Source: Todiramphus chloris collaris
Taxonomy: Eukaryota; Chordata; Aves; Coraciiformes; Alcedinidae
Length of the DNA stretch: 64,000 bases
NCBI GenBank assembly: GCA_025345505.1
Contig: JANVCC010000040.1
Span: forward strand, 6,304,073-6,368,072
Reading direction: 5' to 3'
In this document: piece by piece, positions 25,550-39,800 of the stretch
How the letters are laid out: every line of letters begins with the position of its first letter
Numbering within the stretch: position 1 is the first letter of the stretch
Notes under the pieces: generated by a model
Told to the model about the DNA's origin: nothing
The model's input: the letters and a program-made list of their open reading frames with translations, nothing else
Database searches by the model: none
Program-made: the position numbers and the translations under genes

Positions 25550-28500
25550 ATTTCTTTACAGGTTACTTGTTGCTTCCTTTCTTTCTGTCTTCCTTTGTCC
25601 TCACCTCTGTCTTTACCTTTATGTATGTTTTTCATTTAGTGTATTCTCTTATTTTCCCTGTCTAAAGTTCACTTTGTCTTTTTTTCACTTCCAATACCCA
25701 GCATTTCTTTGTTTATCTTCCTGACACATTATTGTTTCAAGGTTATTAGGTCTTCTGCTCTTCCAATATATTTCCCTTCTTTGTCCTGACAGCCATCACT
25801 AAGCTTTTCTTGTTTCAAGTAACATTAATCCTTAGCCATTGATCTTTTAATAGAATTGAAAAATAAACCACCAAGCTTTCTAGTTCTGTTTTCTTTACCT
25901 AATGTATTTCGGATGCCATTTCAGTCTTAATATCACTACCCATTTAAATACAGCCTGCAGAACTGAGAGAACAACTTGACTCAGATTTGAGTCATTTCTC
26001 TCTGACGCAGAAATTTGTTTTATTAAAGGTATTGTAGAACATGTTCAGATGTTTGTCGATAAGAGATATGTTTAGCATTTAGTAGAATCAGAGCAAGTCA
26101 ATAGAGTTCTGGGTCAGCTCAGATCTAATTGTGGATCAGAGTTTGCAAATGAGCAAATAATGAAGATGTCTTGGCTAGGCAAAATATCTATCCATCTGGA
26201 TACTAAATGGGTCTCCCAGTAAAGAGAGGTGGACTAAGCCAAGTTTGTACAGCCACTGTACAATTAACACTGGGGAAGAATAAAGAGAGATGTACTGCAG
26301 CAGCAGTGGCCTCAGTGCCCATGGTATAAGCAAAAGTCCAAATAACATTTTTTTGCATTTGAAAAGAAGAGAGCACTCCTTCACCTTCATTCCCTTCTCT
26401 GTTTGCAGGTGTCTGTGTGGGAAGCTCCCGAGTCTCATATTCATCTTCAGTTTCATCAAGGGCAATAAGGCTCCCAAACTGTCAGACTGACCTAAACGCT
26501 TGTGGAGAATTACCTAGTAAAAGCCACTGAATCCAGCCATAGGGGTGCTCAGGCCACCTAACCCCACACCCTAGTCCTGCATAGCTGTTTGCATTGCACA
26601 GGGACTCCCTTGTTCTGCTCCTCAGCACCAGCCACAGATAGGTTTTACTTTATTTTGCAGTTCTGCCTGGTATGATCTCACTATATATTGAGCTGTAAAG
26701 CACAAAAACATTTTTGAGATGTATGCCACAATTTGGAACAAGCTTTTTACTAAGTTAATCCAGTTTGCTTTGCATGTCTAAGGCCTATTAGGTTATTTGA
26801 AAACTATGGTAAATTATTCTTCTTGGAATGTATCCTTTTCATCACTGTTGTGTCTAGAGTTTTCTTTCTAACCTTGCAGCAGAAGACATTCAAAAGAACA
26901 GCACCATCCCTCACTGCATTTTACTAACCCAAGATATTACTCCTGGGGATAGTCTAATGGGGAAAAGAGCAGGAACAGAACATCATCTGCCAGCATATTA
27001 ATGTTCCAAATTATTCACATCCTTCTTCATAAAGATAGTTTCATTAATTCCAAGTCAAATAATATTGATTCTCAATGTGACACAAAGACAAGTGATCACT
27101 ATAAGCTAACTTACAAAGCAATCTGAACAGCAGCTGATGCAGGAGGGAATGGAAACTCTTGACAAGTGTTTTTGCCAAAGAGTCATCCTTGTGAGCAGTA
27201 GAATAATACTTTTAGAGGAGACAAAAAAATTTAAACGTGAGTAGATAATTTAAACAAGCCTTTTATGAAATTGGAAAAAGAGGAGACAATGTTGTCTAAT
27301 ATCCAATTTCTTAAATTTCATTATTATTATTATGTAGCTCAGAACAAAGTGTTTCATAGAGTATAAACTAACACGTCTGCATTTCTGGGGGAAATAGGGA
27401 GTGTATAAAGATTTCCAATAGGAGTAAAACTTTTCAAATAAGCTTTATTATTCTTATAGCAAGGTTACCAACCCTTCAAGAAAGAAACATTCAGAAAAGG
27501 GATTAATATTTTTCATAGTTAATTTTATATATAATATGCGCTATATAAATTCCATGTGTATCAATTATCATTTTCATTGACAGATTCAGTTCTTCTGTAA
27601 CAAATTGCTAACTTTCAACCACCTCCTATAATACAATGCATCCCTGCCTTATCTCTGAATATGTTAAGACTTCTCACTGTGATTTCTTCTGTCTCATCAG
27701 TCAAATGTCTAATCCATATCCAGACACTGTGAGGACTCCATTATATGCACTTTTTTCCCAGTGGAGAAAAATCCTTGCCCAAATCCCAAGGTGTTGAATA
27801 GAAGTCAAATGGATGTGTGTTGAGAATTAATACTGATGAGTCATGTCAGGCAAAGTAGTTAAGTCTCTTTTGGGTCAGACAATCAAGTGAGTCAAGCTCT
27901 CCTGAGAAACACACAGAGCACAGGGAAAGGAAGAAACTGCAGTGGAGTATCAATAGTGTAATAAGATGCAGAAAGCCATAGAGAGATGCTGAATAATCTG
28001 ATTCTTCCTGTGGAAATCTGAATTCCTGTAGTAGCAGATCCCTCCTGACTCAGGCAATCTGACTCATTCTGTACCATGCTTGTGACTTCAATACATTTTC
28101 TGCCATGACAATCCTTTCATCTTCCCCCATGTAAATCCAAGTCACTTTGTCACGATGGACACGTTCAGTATGACAAGGTGTTCTGTATCATCATTCTTTT
28201 TTAGCTCTTTTCACTGCTCCCCTGCACGTCAAGCCTGAAACTTGTCCCTACCTGCCACCCACTGCCTCTTTAGAGTGCGAGCACACACACACTCAGCACA
28301 CAAAACACTTACTAAAAAGGAAGGACATAATTCCCACTGATTTCCAGAATCAACACTGAAAAAACAATGCATTGCAGAAACCCATGTCAATAGATACATC
28401 CATCTAGGTGCTAGATAAGAGACGCTAGCTAGATAAGAGAAGACTAGGAAGTGATTTTTAGCACTGGACTATGCTTGCTCTTCACCTGCAGGCTGGTTCT

Positions 28501-31500
28501 CTAGCCCTGTTTTCAGCTGCCCCAACAGCTTCTGAAAGACAAAATCCATACCTGGCTCCCACTAAAGACTGGTCCTGATGGGAGGAGGATGGATAAGACT
28601 CCCCAAAACTGGGGTCTAAATTCATCTCAGCTGTTTAACAAGCTTGCTGTTAAACCTCATTACAGACTATGCCTCTGCAGACAATAGAAAAAATAAGCTA
28701 TTCCATTTCATATCTCTTACCTTGTGCTATGGTTTAGGAGAAATCCCTTCATAGTGGTTCATCTTTCCATTATTGACTAAAGTAGAAGCCTGAAAAATAA
28801 TTTGCTTCTTTTAATAACTAAATTTAGGCAAAATGGGTTCCACTTTTGAAGTCGCCTATGTGTGCACTGTCTGCGTGGGTTGCCAGCTGCTCCAGGCAGA
28901 GAGGTGCTCTCCTTGGTATTTTGTACTGTAATCATGAAATCTACTTCTTATGTGTGTTGATTGATATCCCAGGGGACTTCAGATCTCATACACAGCCATG
29001 GCAAAGCTGTCCGTGAAGAGACTAGATAATTGCAAAATGACTTACAATAAGGCATGGAAAGACTACTGCAGATCCATCTATTATTATAGTGCAGCTCACT
29101 TCTCCATCCTGGAGGGAGAGAAAAAATACAAAACGTCCCTATGTATTTGATAGCGTGTTGAATGTTATCCCAAATATACTTAGAAAAACAAGGTTTCATG
29201 TTCAAGCTAGTGTAGTGAACCAAACAAGACTTTCAGAAGAGAAAAAAAAATAACAGTTAAACTCATAATCTATAATTGTAACTCAGTAATTTACAAGGGG
29301 ATTGGGGCCATAGTTTCCTAGCAATTGTGTTAACATATTCAGTGTATTATGGCTTACCAGTTCAACAGTTCTGCTTACCTGCTCTGCACACGATTTCCAT
29401 CCTCTTCTTTGCATCCCTATGGGACAGGGATACTTGGTACTGCAAAGTACTCAAAGGATTAAACCAGGGAGCTGGAACCTGCAATTCAGAAATCAGTGTG
29501 TCTCCACGGACAGCTCTGAAAGGCTTCATGAAAGGAGTAGGAAAAGCAAGCTCAGACAGTTCCACAACCAGAACAAATGAAGCTGGATGAGAAAACTCCT
29601 TGTCTCACCACATAGATCTAAATATTAAAAAAACCACATTTTTTTTTGCTTTAATAAAATTCTACATTCCGAGATGAGCAAGTATTCAGAGCAGATCATC
29701 ATAATGGCCCATCATTCTTCAGAATACATCCCCCTGTGAGTGTGATATGTAAGTGTGTAAAGGACTTATCTATTTGCTGTACTTTGCATTACCTCCACGG
29801 TTCTCTGTCTCTTTTGATGAATGTGTCCAATTTTCCCTAAAATATAACATTATTCAGCATTTACTGACCTAATGTGTATTCCCTATTGGGTGCCCTTACA
29901 AGGGCTTTAGGAAACAACAAGGCACCTGAATTTATCTCTTCTTAAATGTGGACTTTGCTGCTCTCAGTGGAACACAGGAGTGCACTGTAGCACTTTTCAT
30001 CTGCCAAGGGAAAGATTCCCCAATGCAAATGTGGAGATGCCACCAGCATGAGGGCATAGTCAGTGCCTAAGGAGATAATGCCACTCTGACTAATAGTGAC
30101 ACTGTACCAAAAAAACCCTGTCTGGGTTAATGTTGCCAAATATTACTCTACATTAATATGCATTACCTAGTGTACATTACCTTAATGGAAATAGTAGATT
30201 AATTTCATTACTATTAAATAAACCTGCACAATTCTAAGGCCAGCATGCAGCACGCCATCTTCCTTTGAGTGTATTACAGCAAGCACCAATAAAATGTGCT
30301 TTATAATGAAAAATATCAAATGCTTTAATATTACTTTCAAAAGGAAAATCTGTATTTATTTTCTGACTTTGTAAAAATAAAATATTTCCAATCATACAGA
30401 ACCAGAGCTAGTCTTTGGTTAGATGCACTCTCCTATCCTTATTGAGACAGATAGGATAAAGAACCTCAAATAAGGTTTTGAGAAATGAACTGAAATATAC
30501 TTTTCACTCTTTTTGTCCTCTCTATCTGCCACTTAATTGCGGTCACAGGGACATGGTTCCAGGGGTGACCTACTAGACAAATAGACCTGTTTTTCTTCTG
30601 TGCTTCTATTCTCATAGCTTGTCAGCACCCGGGCCCAGCAGGATCAGAAAGAATGGAGGAGGGATAACAAGTGGAAGCAGACACAGGAGAGCCTGGCACA
30701 TCCACATTTCCAACTGACCTGCAGTGTTTCTACAGCCCATTGCTTTCCTCTCGTAGAGGTTGTGATGGGTCTGGCTGCCCTGTTGGCTTTTGAGTAAACA
30801 ACTCAATTCATTTTGGTTTTCTTTCTGTAAGATTGAGTTCAAAGCTGAACAGCTCTCAAGTTTGCCTTCCAGTTTCTTTACAGAGGTTAATGTGTAAGAA
30901 GAAAAATGAAGACCAATTTGGCAGCTACTTTAGAAGTGTTTACTTACCTCAGTTATGATGAAGTATAGCATGGTGGAACTTACTGAGGAGGGGAGAAGAA
31001 ATGGAAAGAAATAAAATATTGTTGAGAGATCAAGGAGAAAACAAACAAACAAACCCTGAAAGTTAAGTAGAGGTACAGCATGTGTTTTGTCATGAACTTG
31101 TCTCTTACTGTGCTCTGAAACAGTCGATCCTAGTCTCAACTGGGAACCCTACTAGTGATTCCTCTGTTCCTACCTCTTACAGCAACAGTAGATCAAAATC
31201 AAATTCACATTCTTACAACATTTTTCAAATGCAAGGAATCTCTTTAAGATGGGAGAAATAGGTCAAAAGAGCACACACTTAGCCCACCAATCCAATAAAA
31301 CCCTTCAATATGCTGAATGAAATACCTCTGTGCAATGGCAAAATAAATGAGTGGGGCCTTTCTGATGGAGAGACTTTATGTGTGAGATCATTTCAGCAGA
31401 TCTGAAAATCATCACACAAGAGACATGCTTATGTCTTTTAATATAGTTGCTGCAGTACCTTCCATGCCTCTAATATTCTGAATGATTGCACAGTAACCCT

Positions 31501-32819
31501 CAAGCTCCACAAATCATGCCTCTGTGGGACTAAACTTCAGTTCTTTACCTCTTGCTGTTATTTTTAGAGGCGTCTCTGCTTATTACAGGTTGGTTTTTTC
31601 TTGCAAGATTAGTGGACTGCTACTAAAGCAGATGTTAAAGGGTGAAGGAGTAAAGAAGACAGTATCTAAGACAGCCACAGTTCTTAGGAGTCAGAAAACA
31701 AGGTTTGTGTGGTATCAGTTAACTGGCCAGCCACTTACAGTGGAGTAGTTTGCATCTTCCTTGTAAAATTTGCTTTTTGTCAGGATTTTGGAGGACGTGC
31801 CAGACAAAGAGACTGTTCATTTGCTTCTGGATGGTTAAAAATACACAGTTAGTAGCCAGGTAGGCTTGGCTAGAGGGTCAGAGAAAAGAAGGTGGCTCTT
31901 CACACATAGGAACTTCTTGCCAAGACATGTTTGGGATGTAAAAAGCCTACATGGCTTCAAGGAGCAAGACAGGGCAAGTGCTCAAAAGTGAAAGCTAGTG
32001 AGAGGTACTGTCAAGATAACTTTTTTCTGAAGATGACATCCATGCACTTCAAAGCTTTTTGTTTTAGAGAAATTGAGTAAGGAGTCAAGCGATTGTAAGG
32101 ACATAAATGATTGACACAGCCATCAATGTTGCAGGATACACTTTGGCTCAGAAAGTGTGTTTACAGAATGGCTGTCATTCAGAAAGAAATAATAGTTTAT
32201 AAAAAATCATGTAAATTTAGTCCCAGAGGCAATAAGTATGTCTTTGGAATAATACAGTCCACAGAAAGATTCCCAAATCAAGAATATGGGGTCAGATTCC
32301 AGCATACCAGGAAAGTGGGGAAATAGTCTGATAGAAATTAGAGCAATCAAATCCTATGTTGGATTTCAGGATTAAAAAAAAAAGAATACAATGTTTAAAA
32401 AGAATTATGAAACAGTATAGCAGCCTAATTCCACATGAATGACTACAAAAACAGGTTGGCTTTTTACTGAGCAAACTCTTTGTTTCCAATTACTTGCTAC
32501 CACAGACAACAGAAAAGAAAAACTGGCAAGAGATCTGAAAAATAAAATTATGACAGATTTCTCTTGTTGTTTCTGCCTCATAACTGTATGTAGCATCAAT
32601 ACAATTTTGAAAAAGCCTTTTGGACTGTGTTTTCAGGGTGGTTTTGTGTTGTTGTTTTTTTGTTGGTTTTTTGTCCGGTTTCCCACCCTCTGACAAATAC
32701 AAACATCTTGCAGCTTGTCTCACATCCTGTATTTCAGATTCCCAGTTCTCTAAATCCCACATTTCTGATTCTGTAAATGCATCTGCTACAGGAACTGATA
32801 CAAGTAGCTGGAAGCTCTT
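25550..32819. other. Intergenic, upstream of NMUR2
   Basis: No gene is seen. An ATT-rich microsatellite is at 27320-27333. The AT-rich stretch about 30140-30380 has several attaatt-type words and three AATAAA hexamers on the plus strand. Distal NMUR2 control elements could lie here, but none can be shown. Confidence 0.7.
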
Positions 32820-33091
32820 TTCTTACTCTATAATCTAATGCACTTAGCGAGCCAATGAATATGTTGGAAAGGAGGGGCTTTCTGGCTAAGGGAGTCCTTG
32901 CAGGGGAACAGCTGTTACAACGGCAAAACCTTAACTGGAGCCAGGCAAACACACTCACTCACGTCTCTCGGTGGCTTTGTGCATCTAGGTCTGGCAAGGC
33001 AACTCCCCCCCTCTCTTCCTCTCTCTGCAAAAAGTGAGCAAACTTAAAGAAAACCGTCTCTCAGTTGTGAATCATTTCAGCAGATCCACAA
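32820..33091 (+). promoter_or_regulatory. Probable NMUR2 promoter / 5' UTR region
   Basis: This is the sequence directly upstream of the NMUR2 start. It contains a weak TATA-like ctataatc at 32828-32835, a CCAAT box inside gccaatgaat at 32851-32860, and a C/T-rich stretch at about 33003-33027. No CpG island is visible. The order TATA then CCAAT is not a classic promoter arrangement, so the transcription start cannot be placed. If transcription starts near 32830-32860, the 5' UTR would contain a 60-codon upstream frame (32855-33037). Confidence 0.35.
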
Positions 33092-33811
33092 ATGGCCTGG
33101 ATCAGTAATATCTCCTGGTTTAATCACCTTGCTCTACATGAAGAACATTTCAGGAAGTACTTCAACAGCACTGAGGATTACTTAGCCTTCCTGTGTGGGC
33201 CCAGAAGGAGCCATCTGTTCTTGCCCATGGCTTTGGTGTACACGCTGATCTTCATTGTTGGAGTGGTTGGCAACTTCTTAGTTTGCCTGGTAATCCTCAA
33301 GCATCGGAACATGAAGACCCCAACCAATTACTATCTCTTCAGCCTCGCCATCTCAGATCTGCTTGTGCTGCTTTTTGGCATGCCTCTGGAAGTCTATGAG
33401 ATGTGGAGCAACTACCCCTTCTTGTTTGGGCCCATTGGCTGTTACTTGAAGACGGCACTCTTTGAGACAGTGTGTTTTGCCTCCATCCTCAGTGTGACCA
33501 CAGTCAGCGTGGAGAGATACATCGCCATCCTGCATCCTTTCCGTGCCAAGCTGGAGAGCACTCGCAAGCGTGCCCTAAGGACCATTGTGGTGCTCTGGGT
33601 CCTCTCTGTTCTCTTTGCCCTCCCCAACACAGGAACCCATGGCATCATGCTGCAGTATTTCCCCAATGGCACCCTGATCCCTGGCTCTGCTACCTGCACT
33701 GTAGTAATGCCCATGTGGATCTACAACTGTATTGTCCAGATTACTTCTTTTCTCTTCTATGTGCTGCCTATGGGGGTAATAAGTGTGCTGTACTATCTGA
33801 TGGGGCTAAGA
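33092..33811 (+). CDS. NMUR2: NMUR2 coding exon 1 (residues 1-240)
   Basis: This exon encodes the extracellular N-terminus and helices 1 to 5, including ERY 141-143, and ends after the codon for R240 in phase 0. It is followed directly by the consensus donor gtaagt at 33812. The start at 33092 was chosen because it is the only upstream Met that gives an N-terminus of family length, with an NxS site at N6 and the conserved [12 protein letters not shown] block from N25. Its context has G at +4 but C at -3, so initiation context is only moderate. The reading frame continues into the intron for 46 more codons to a stop at 33950-33952. Confidence 0.95.
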
Positions 33812-36800
33812 GTAAGTTCTACTCTGACTGTGCTCAGTGTTTCCTTACCTCATTCTTGTGTGTTTGTGTCTGTTTCTGTCTTTCAAGTGATTGCACCTTT
33901 TTCTTCTCCATCCATTTTCCTCTGGAAAAGCAAAAGTAATTCAAACCTCTGAAAACAGTGGGTCCAACTCCTTTTTTTGGTGTAATCCCATTCTCAAATG
34001 AAGATAGCTATGTTGGGGAATAAATTACCCCAATCCTAAAAAAATTTTAAAAAATTACTATCACTGCTGCTTACATTTTAATGTTACTTAAACATCCAAA
34101 TTTGTAGATTGATTCCAGCCTCTCAGAGATTTGCACCTTTACAGTACAGACTAGAAGAAAAGAGACAAAAGGAAAATGTGAAAAGAATAAAAAAGAGCAG
34201 GCTAGTGATTGAGTCTTGTGTATTATTTGTTTTCCCTCTTCTTGTGACTGTGGAATTTCCATTGCATTGCTTTATTTTTCTCCTTCCCTAGAGATGGTGA
34301 TAATATTTAGTTGTTAAACTCACAAAGCTGTCATAAACTGAAATGCTGCCTTATTGCTTCCGATAGCAAATGCAGTAATTGTTTCTTTAGAGAACTACAC
34401 CATCGATTAAGGCTACCTTAGAATTCATATTCATTCTCTCTTCAGAAAGTGAGACTAGTTTTACCAAGTATTCATCTGTTAAATACACAGACAAAACAAG
34501 CAGTATCACAGCATTATAAAACTATGTAGCACAACACTGAAATCCACTGCTAATTATAGTGAGTTGATAACCTCTTCTTGTACATGATATATATATATTG
34601 AAAATACAAATCCTATCTCATCACACTGAATATAATTTAGAGTTTAAAAGCTGTATCTGATCATATAGCAATATAGGATGCAACATGCTTGTAGAGATGA
34701 ATGAACTTACCGAATAATGTGCAAGATATCCAACCAAATCAGCTGGTGTATATATCCACCATACATGCCAGCTGATATTTACTGTTATCTGAAACTACTA
34801 TAGAAGCAATTTTTCCTTATCCAGGAAAAGCCACAATGATTAATTGTCAGAAATCCATAGCACACAGATCCTTGAAGCAATGAATGGGTTAAATCCTTGC
34901 CACTACCCAGTCAGTGGCTGTTGTGGGGTCTTTACACGGTTTCACTGAAAATTTTGCAAAATAGGACCTGAAGGGAGGAAAAAGTGCTGAAAACATAGCT
35001 GTTTACAAAAAGAAACAGAAATCCCTAACTAATGAAAAGAAGTCTTGAAGATTATAACTTCTATTTGAGGCGGCAGCTATTCCTAATTCCCATCCCAGAA
35101 GAGAAGTTATGTACCCGATGAGGGCTGCTCCCACAGGACTTCTGTCCACACTTGTGGATATGTTCAAGCTGTCACTCCTAAGGGCTGCAATGTTCATTGT
35201 TTATGCCTCTGCTTTTCTGTATACTCAATTCAGACTTCCATGTTTTAAACAATATCCATCCTGGGTATATCTGCATTATACCTCAAACTGCACTAGGCAA
35301 GATAGTTTCATTTTTTCAACAGAAATTATAGAAGAATGGTGTGTATATATAATTTTACAAGAGAAGACACTCTTTACGTACTCACAGAAGATGAAACCTT
35401 TGAAGCTTCAGCAACACTTCTGAGTGCCATGTCTTGCTCGCAGGCTGTAGTGGAAAAGCTCAGAGTTGATTCAAACAGCAGTCAAATTCAGCAAATGGAG
35501 ACATAGTCTTTCCAAGTCCAGGCTTTGTGGGAAAGGCACTTCCTTGCCAAAGTTTCTCCCTCAAGCTTTGGCAGTGCTCAGGAGAGCCTCGGGATGCAAT
35601 ATAGAGAGAAAAGTGTGACAAGTAAAGCAGCTGTGAGAAGGTAGCAAACATGGGTCATACAGTAGCTAACTTAATTTTATTCCTTGCAAAAAGGAAAAGA
35701 AAATGTTTCTCTTCTTCATTGGGAAATTTAATGCCAATAGAGCCATCGGGAGGGTTACCTCTTGAATAATAATGTCGTGATCTACTTGGATATAACTTTA
35801 AGGCTTGTTGTTTAATACTCCAATGTTATGGTCAATAGTTTCAGCAATACTGTAAAGAAGAGAACACTGATTATTACACTGCAGTCTTATTAGATTTTAT
35901 TGTGGAAGCTTCCTGATGCTTCTTTCATAAAGTCCTTATCATAGGTGCCTTTAGGACCAAGCCCTAAATCAGCCAGGCTTTTCTTTAAACTCAATTCAGC
36001 TGCTGAGCTACTGGTTGTAACCCATAGCCAAAAAGCTGGGGAGGAAGAGGAGAGGGAGAAAGTGAGAACATTGGGAAATGGCTGTTTGTAGAAGCTAATC
36101 CCTGCAGTGCTGATAGCAATGGGGTGGCATTGCTTGGGAAGAAGCCTGTGTTGCAGTGGGATTCAGTGCAAGGTCCCTGTCCATTTCTTTCAAAAATGGT
36201 CTCTAAAAGGACACAGAGACAGGTTGTCATCACTGGTCATCTAAAAGCCAGACCCTATTTAACAAGGATTTTTGACAGTGAATGGACAGGCCAGAAACTG
36301 ACTTATCCCACCTACTTCAGGCATCTGTGAGGGGATCTATATGGTGAGATGGGAGTAGATTGACCTCACCTATGCAGGACAATTCTTCTGCTAAGAGCCC
36401 AACACTTTTCTTACTGTCACTTCCCTTCAGTAACACATTGAACATAATGGTAATATTTAATTCAGCAGTCTTTGAATGATAGAATTGTCAGGGCTGGAAG
36501 GGACCTTAAAGCTCACCCAGTTCCAACCCCCCTGCCATGGGCAGGGACACCTTCCACTAGAGCAGGTTGCTCAGAGCCCCATCCAGCCTGGGCTTAAAAA
36601 CTTCCAAGGACGGGGCTTCCACCACCTCTCTGAGCAACATGTGCCAGTGTCTCACCACCCTCATGGGGAACAAATTCTTCCTAATGTCCAACATGAATCG
36701 ACCTCTCTCTAGTTTTAATCCATTCCCTCCAGTCCTATCACTGCCCAACAGCCTAAAAAGCCCCTCCCCAGCTTTCTTGTAGCCCCCTTCAGATACTGGA

Positions 36801-39800
36801 AGGCCACAATAAGGTCTCCCTGGACCCTTCTCCTTTCCAGACTGAACAACCCCAACTCTCTTAGTTTGTCCCCATAGGAGAGGTGCTCCAGCCCTCTGAT
36901 CATCCTCATGGCCCTTCTCCGGACACGTTCCAGCACCCCAGACAATTTATTCTAGTCAAATCACAGCTGGTCCAGATTTTATCATCAAAATCTGTTTTGC
37001 CCCCTAAATGCCCAGTTGTTAAAACCAGAATAATTTGTGGACAGTGACTGCCTTTGGCTAATTTCTTCAGCGCCCAGCATGCTCCTGGAAGAGTTTTTCC
37101 CCTTTCCATGGAGGTTATTCAGCAAACCTTGCACCTACTAACACATTTTCCTTTGCATGGGAGTGAACTAAGAGTACACACCCAGCCTGCAGTTCAGGTG
37201 GGAACTGCTTCAGCCAAATCCCTGCAATAAGCAGGGCTGCATGCTTTAGCATGACCACGTAGTTTTTAAATATCAGTTTTCCTGTCAGCTGGAGAGAGAG
37301 TTTTGTCACCACTTGCATCATGCTGAGGAGCTTACAGAAGACAGTTCTGCTTTTGCTGTGTGGTCTCACTAGGTTTGCCTGGGGATAGGTGAGGCCCTAA
37401 TTTTTCTCTGCCTTTTCATTTCTAGTAAAAAACGATGCATCTAATAAAGAGAGGGGTGGGGGATGGAAATCCAATTTTCAGCTTCTTGCTCCACTTTTAA
37501 TTCTCTTGCAGTGAATGGGTAACATTATCTCCAGGCAAGTCTACATAGCCTCATACATCCCCGGTGATGTACAAGTAACCACTACCTTGGCCGGTGTTCT
37601 CTCTCTCTCTGTCTAACCATTGGCACAAACTCAAGTTACAACCTTGACATGCATTTTTTTCTTTTTTTTTCCCTCCTTCCTCCTTGTCATAATTCACTCT
37701 TTTATTAAATTGCAGCTGCTGAGTTATTCTCACTAGTTACACCTCCAACTATTACCACTTGAGGCTAAAGAAGAATTATAGAATCATAGAATGGCTAGGG
37801 TTGGAAGGGGCCTCTGAAGGTCATCTAGTCCAGCGCCCCTGCAGTGTGCAGGGATACCCTCAACTAGACCAGGCTGCTCAGAGCCTTGTCCAACCTCACC
37901 TTGAATATCTCCAGCCTCAACTACCTCCCTGGGTAGCCTATTCCACTGTTCTACCACCTTCAATGTAAAGAACTTCTTCCTGACATCCAATCTAAATCTA
38001 CTCTTCTCTAATTTAAACCCGTTACCCCTCATCCTTTCACTACAGGCCCTCTCCAGCCTTCCTGTAGGCCCCTTTCAGGTACTGGAAGGTTGCTATTAGG
38101 TCTCCTCAGAGCCTTATAGCATCATCAAAAGGACAGGAGGAAGGTGAAAAATAAAGGCACATGTGTATCTGGGTTATTACAGCATCAGAGCACTATGTTC
38201 TCTGAGGCTTTGGAATATGCCTGGGATAGATTACTGTTGAGACTGACAATCACTGAAAGGAAACTAGGGATTTTAATCAATCTGAGCAGACATTTATCAC
38301 TAGATGTGTTTCAAATCAATCAAGCCTCTTCCTTTAGCAACTGTGGCTATGACTAAAAGTTACAAAGGGAATAATGTAAAATATGAGACGCTGAATTGCA
38401 CTATAATTGAATACAATTTGAGTTACATGTGATTCCCTTTTATGGGCTTTATGAATAAATAGAACATGGAAATAAGGTCTCATTTGATCATCCTTACAGA
38501 AAAATATTGTTAATCAAAAATAAGGAAGCAAAGTCACAGTGTAAAAGGCAAGAGAAAATGGCACAACTAGCATGTTTTCACAAGATTTTTACAAATGTAG
38601 ATCCATTTCTATCTTTTCCCTCATTCCTGATATTCTTTCCCATGTAATTAAAAGTTTTGTTTCCAGTTTCAGTGAGAAAACCCCATCATTCCAAATCTGT
38701 TGGCTAATCAGAAGTTCTCAGTTCAGGAGGCTGGGTCCAGTTATGCACTCTTCATAGATGATTTCTTTTATAATCATAGCAATTGTCCTGCTTGTCTCTT
38801 GACCTAGTCTTTTCATCACCAAAGCACCAGTGGATCAGATTATTATTCTGGTTTTTTTTTTTTTTTTTTTTTTTTTAAGTCCAGGGAAAATTTTTGGAGG
38901 GAAAAAAAAAAACCAACACCATGTAATTGAGAGGTATATGGCTGAATCTGTGCATATCATGCATGCTGGCTGTTTGCAAGAGAGCATATATGGGTTTTGT
39001 TCATTAGATGGATTGAACATCAATTAGTCCAAACACTCAGGGCATGAAATGAACTGCCCTGAATTCTACAGGAATTTTTCCAGTGATTACAGCTGTGTTT
39101 CACAGAAGCCTCTCTGGGTATTTTTTTGGATCATTGGTTTGTGCTTAATTGTCAGGAACTCTTTTAGGGAGACAAACAAACAAACAATATTTTGCTAGAA
39201 GATAAAATAAGTGTTGAAATTGAACACAAACTGTAAACCAGATATTGACTCACTGAGAAAGGACAAGTGGGGAACTGAAATACAAATCTGTGGTAAATAC
39301 ACAGTCTCAGATGCCTAAAATCAGAAGATCAGTTTGAACATAAAGCTTCAATGTTTCCCAAGACTAAAACTGAAATTTAAATGTAGATTTTTTTCAGTGA
39401 GTCCTGAGTTATCTAAAATTTTGCCTTCTCAAACTGCAGCTATCAAAATATCAAACAGGCTATGTCTGGTGCAGATGTCATCTCCTGTCTAAGCTATCCT
39501 TTGGTTTCCCTCCTTTTGCCAGTTGAAAGGAGACAAATCTTTGGAAGTGGAGGAAATGGCTGTGAATGTTCAGAGACCATCCAGGAAATCAGTTACCAAG
39601 ATGTTGTGTAAGTGAGTCCTTTTGTGTTTTATTTACCATGGACAAGAGGTGACCCAGTCCTGAAGGGTATATCAAGCAACTTCACAGGATACAAGAGTTA
39701 TGAGATAAGTAGCTGTGGAAAAAAAAAAAGGTTTATCTGGATTTAGAGGGCATGGGAATGGAACACCATGGCTACTATCAACAGACTCATAAGGTATATT

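Larger units (their letters stand above)
33812..39522 (+). other. NMUR2: NMUR2 intron 1 (5711 nt)
   Basis: The intron runs from gtaagt to ttttgccag. It contains two antisense CR1 fragments (36475-36940, 37775-38115), an AT dinucleotide run at 34587-34598, a TC run at 37598-37610 and a 25-base T run at 38852-38876. It also holds an AATAAA at 34019-34024 just after the stop reached by reading through exon 1. I see no extra exon in it. Confidence 0.9.

Noticed and set aside
31387..33086. A shared 16-mer, atcatttcagcagatc, at 31387-31402 and at 33071-33086 just before the NMUR2 start
   Set aside because: One such repeated 16-mer is about what chance gives in 64 kb; the flanks do not match.
33442..33939. 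Open frames overlapping NMUR2 exon 1 in other frames (33442-33714 -, 33472-33939 +)
   Set aside because: These are shadows of the strongly coding NMUR2 exon; their proteins have no family match.
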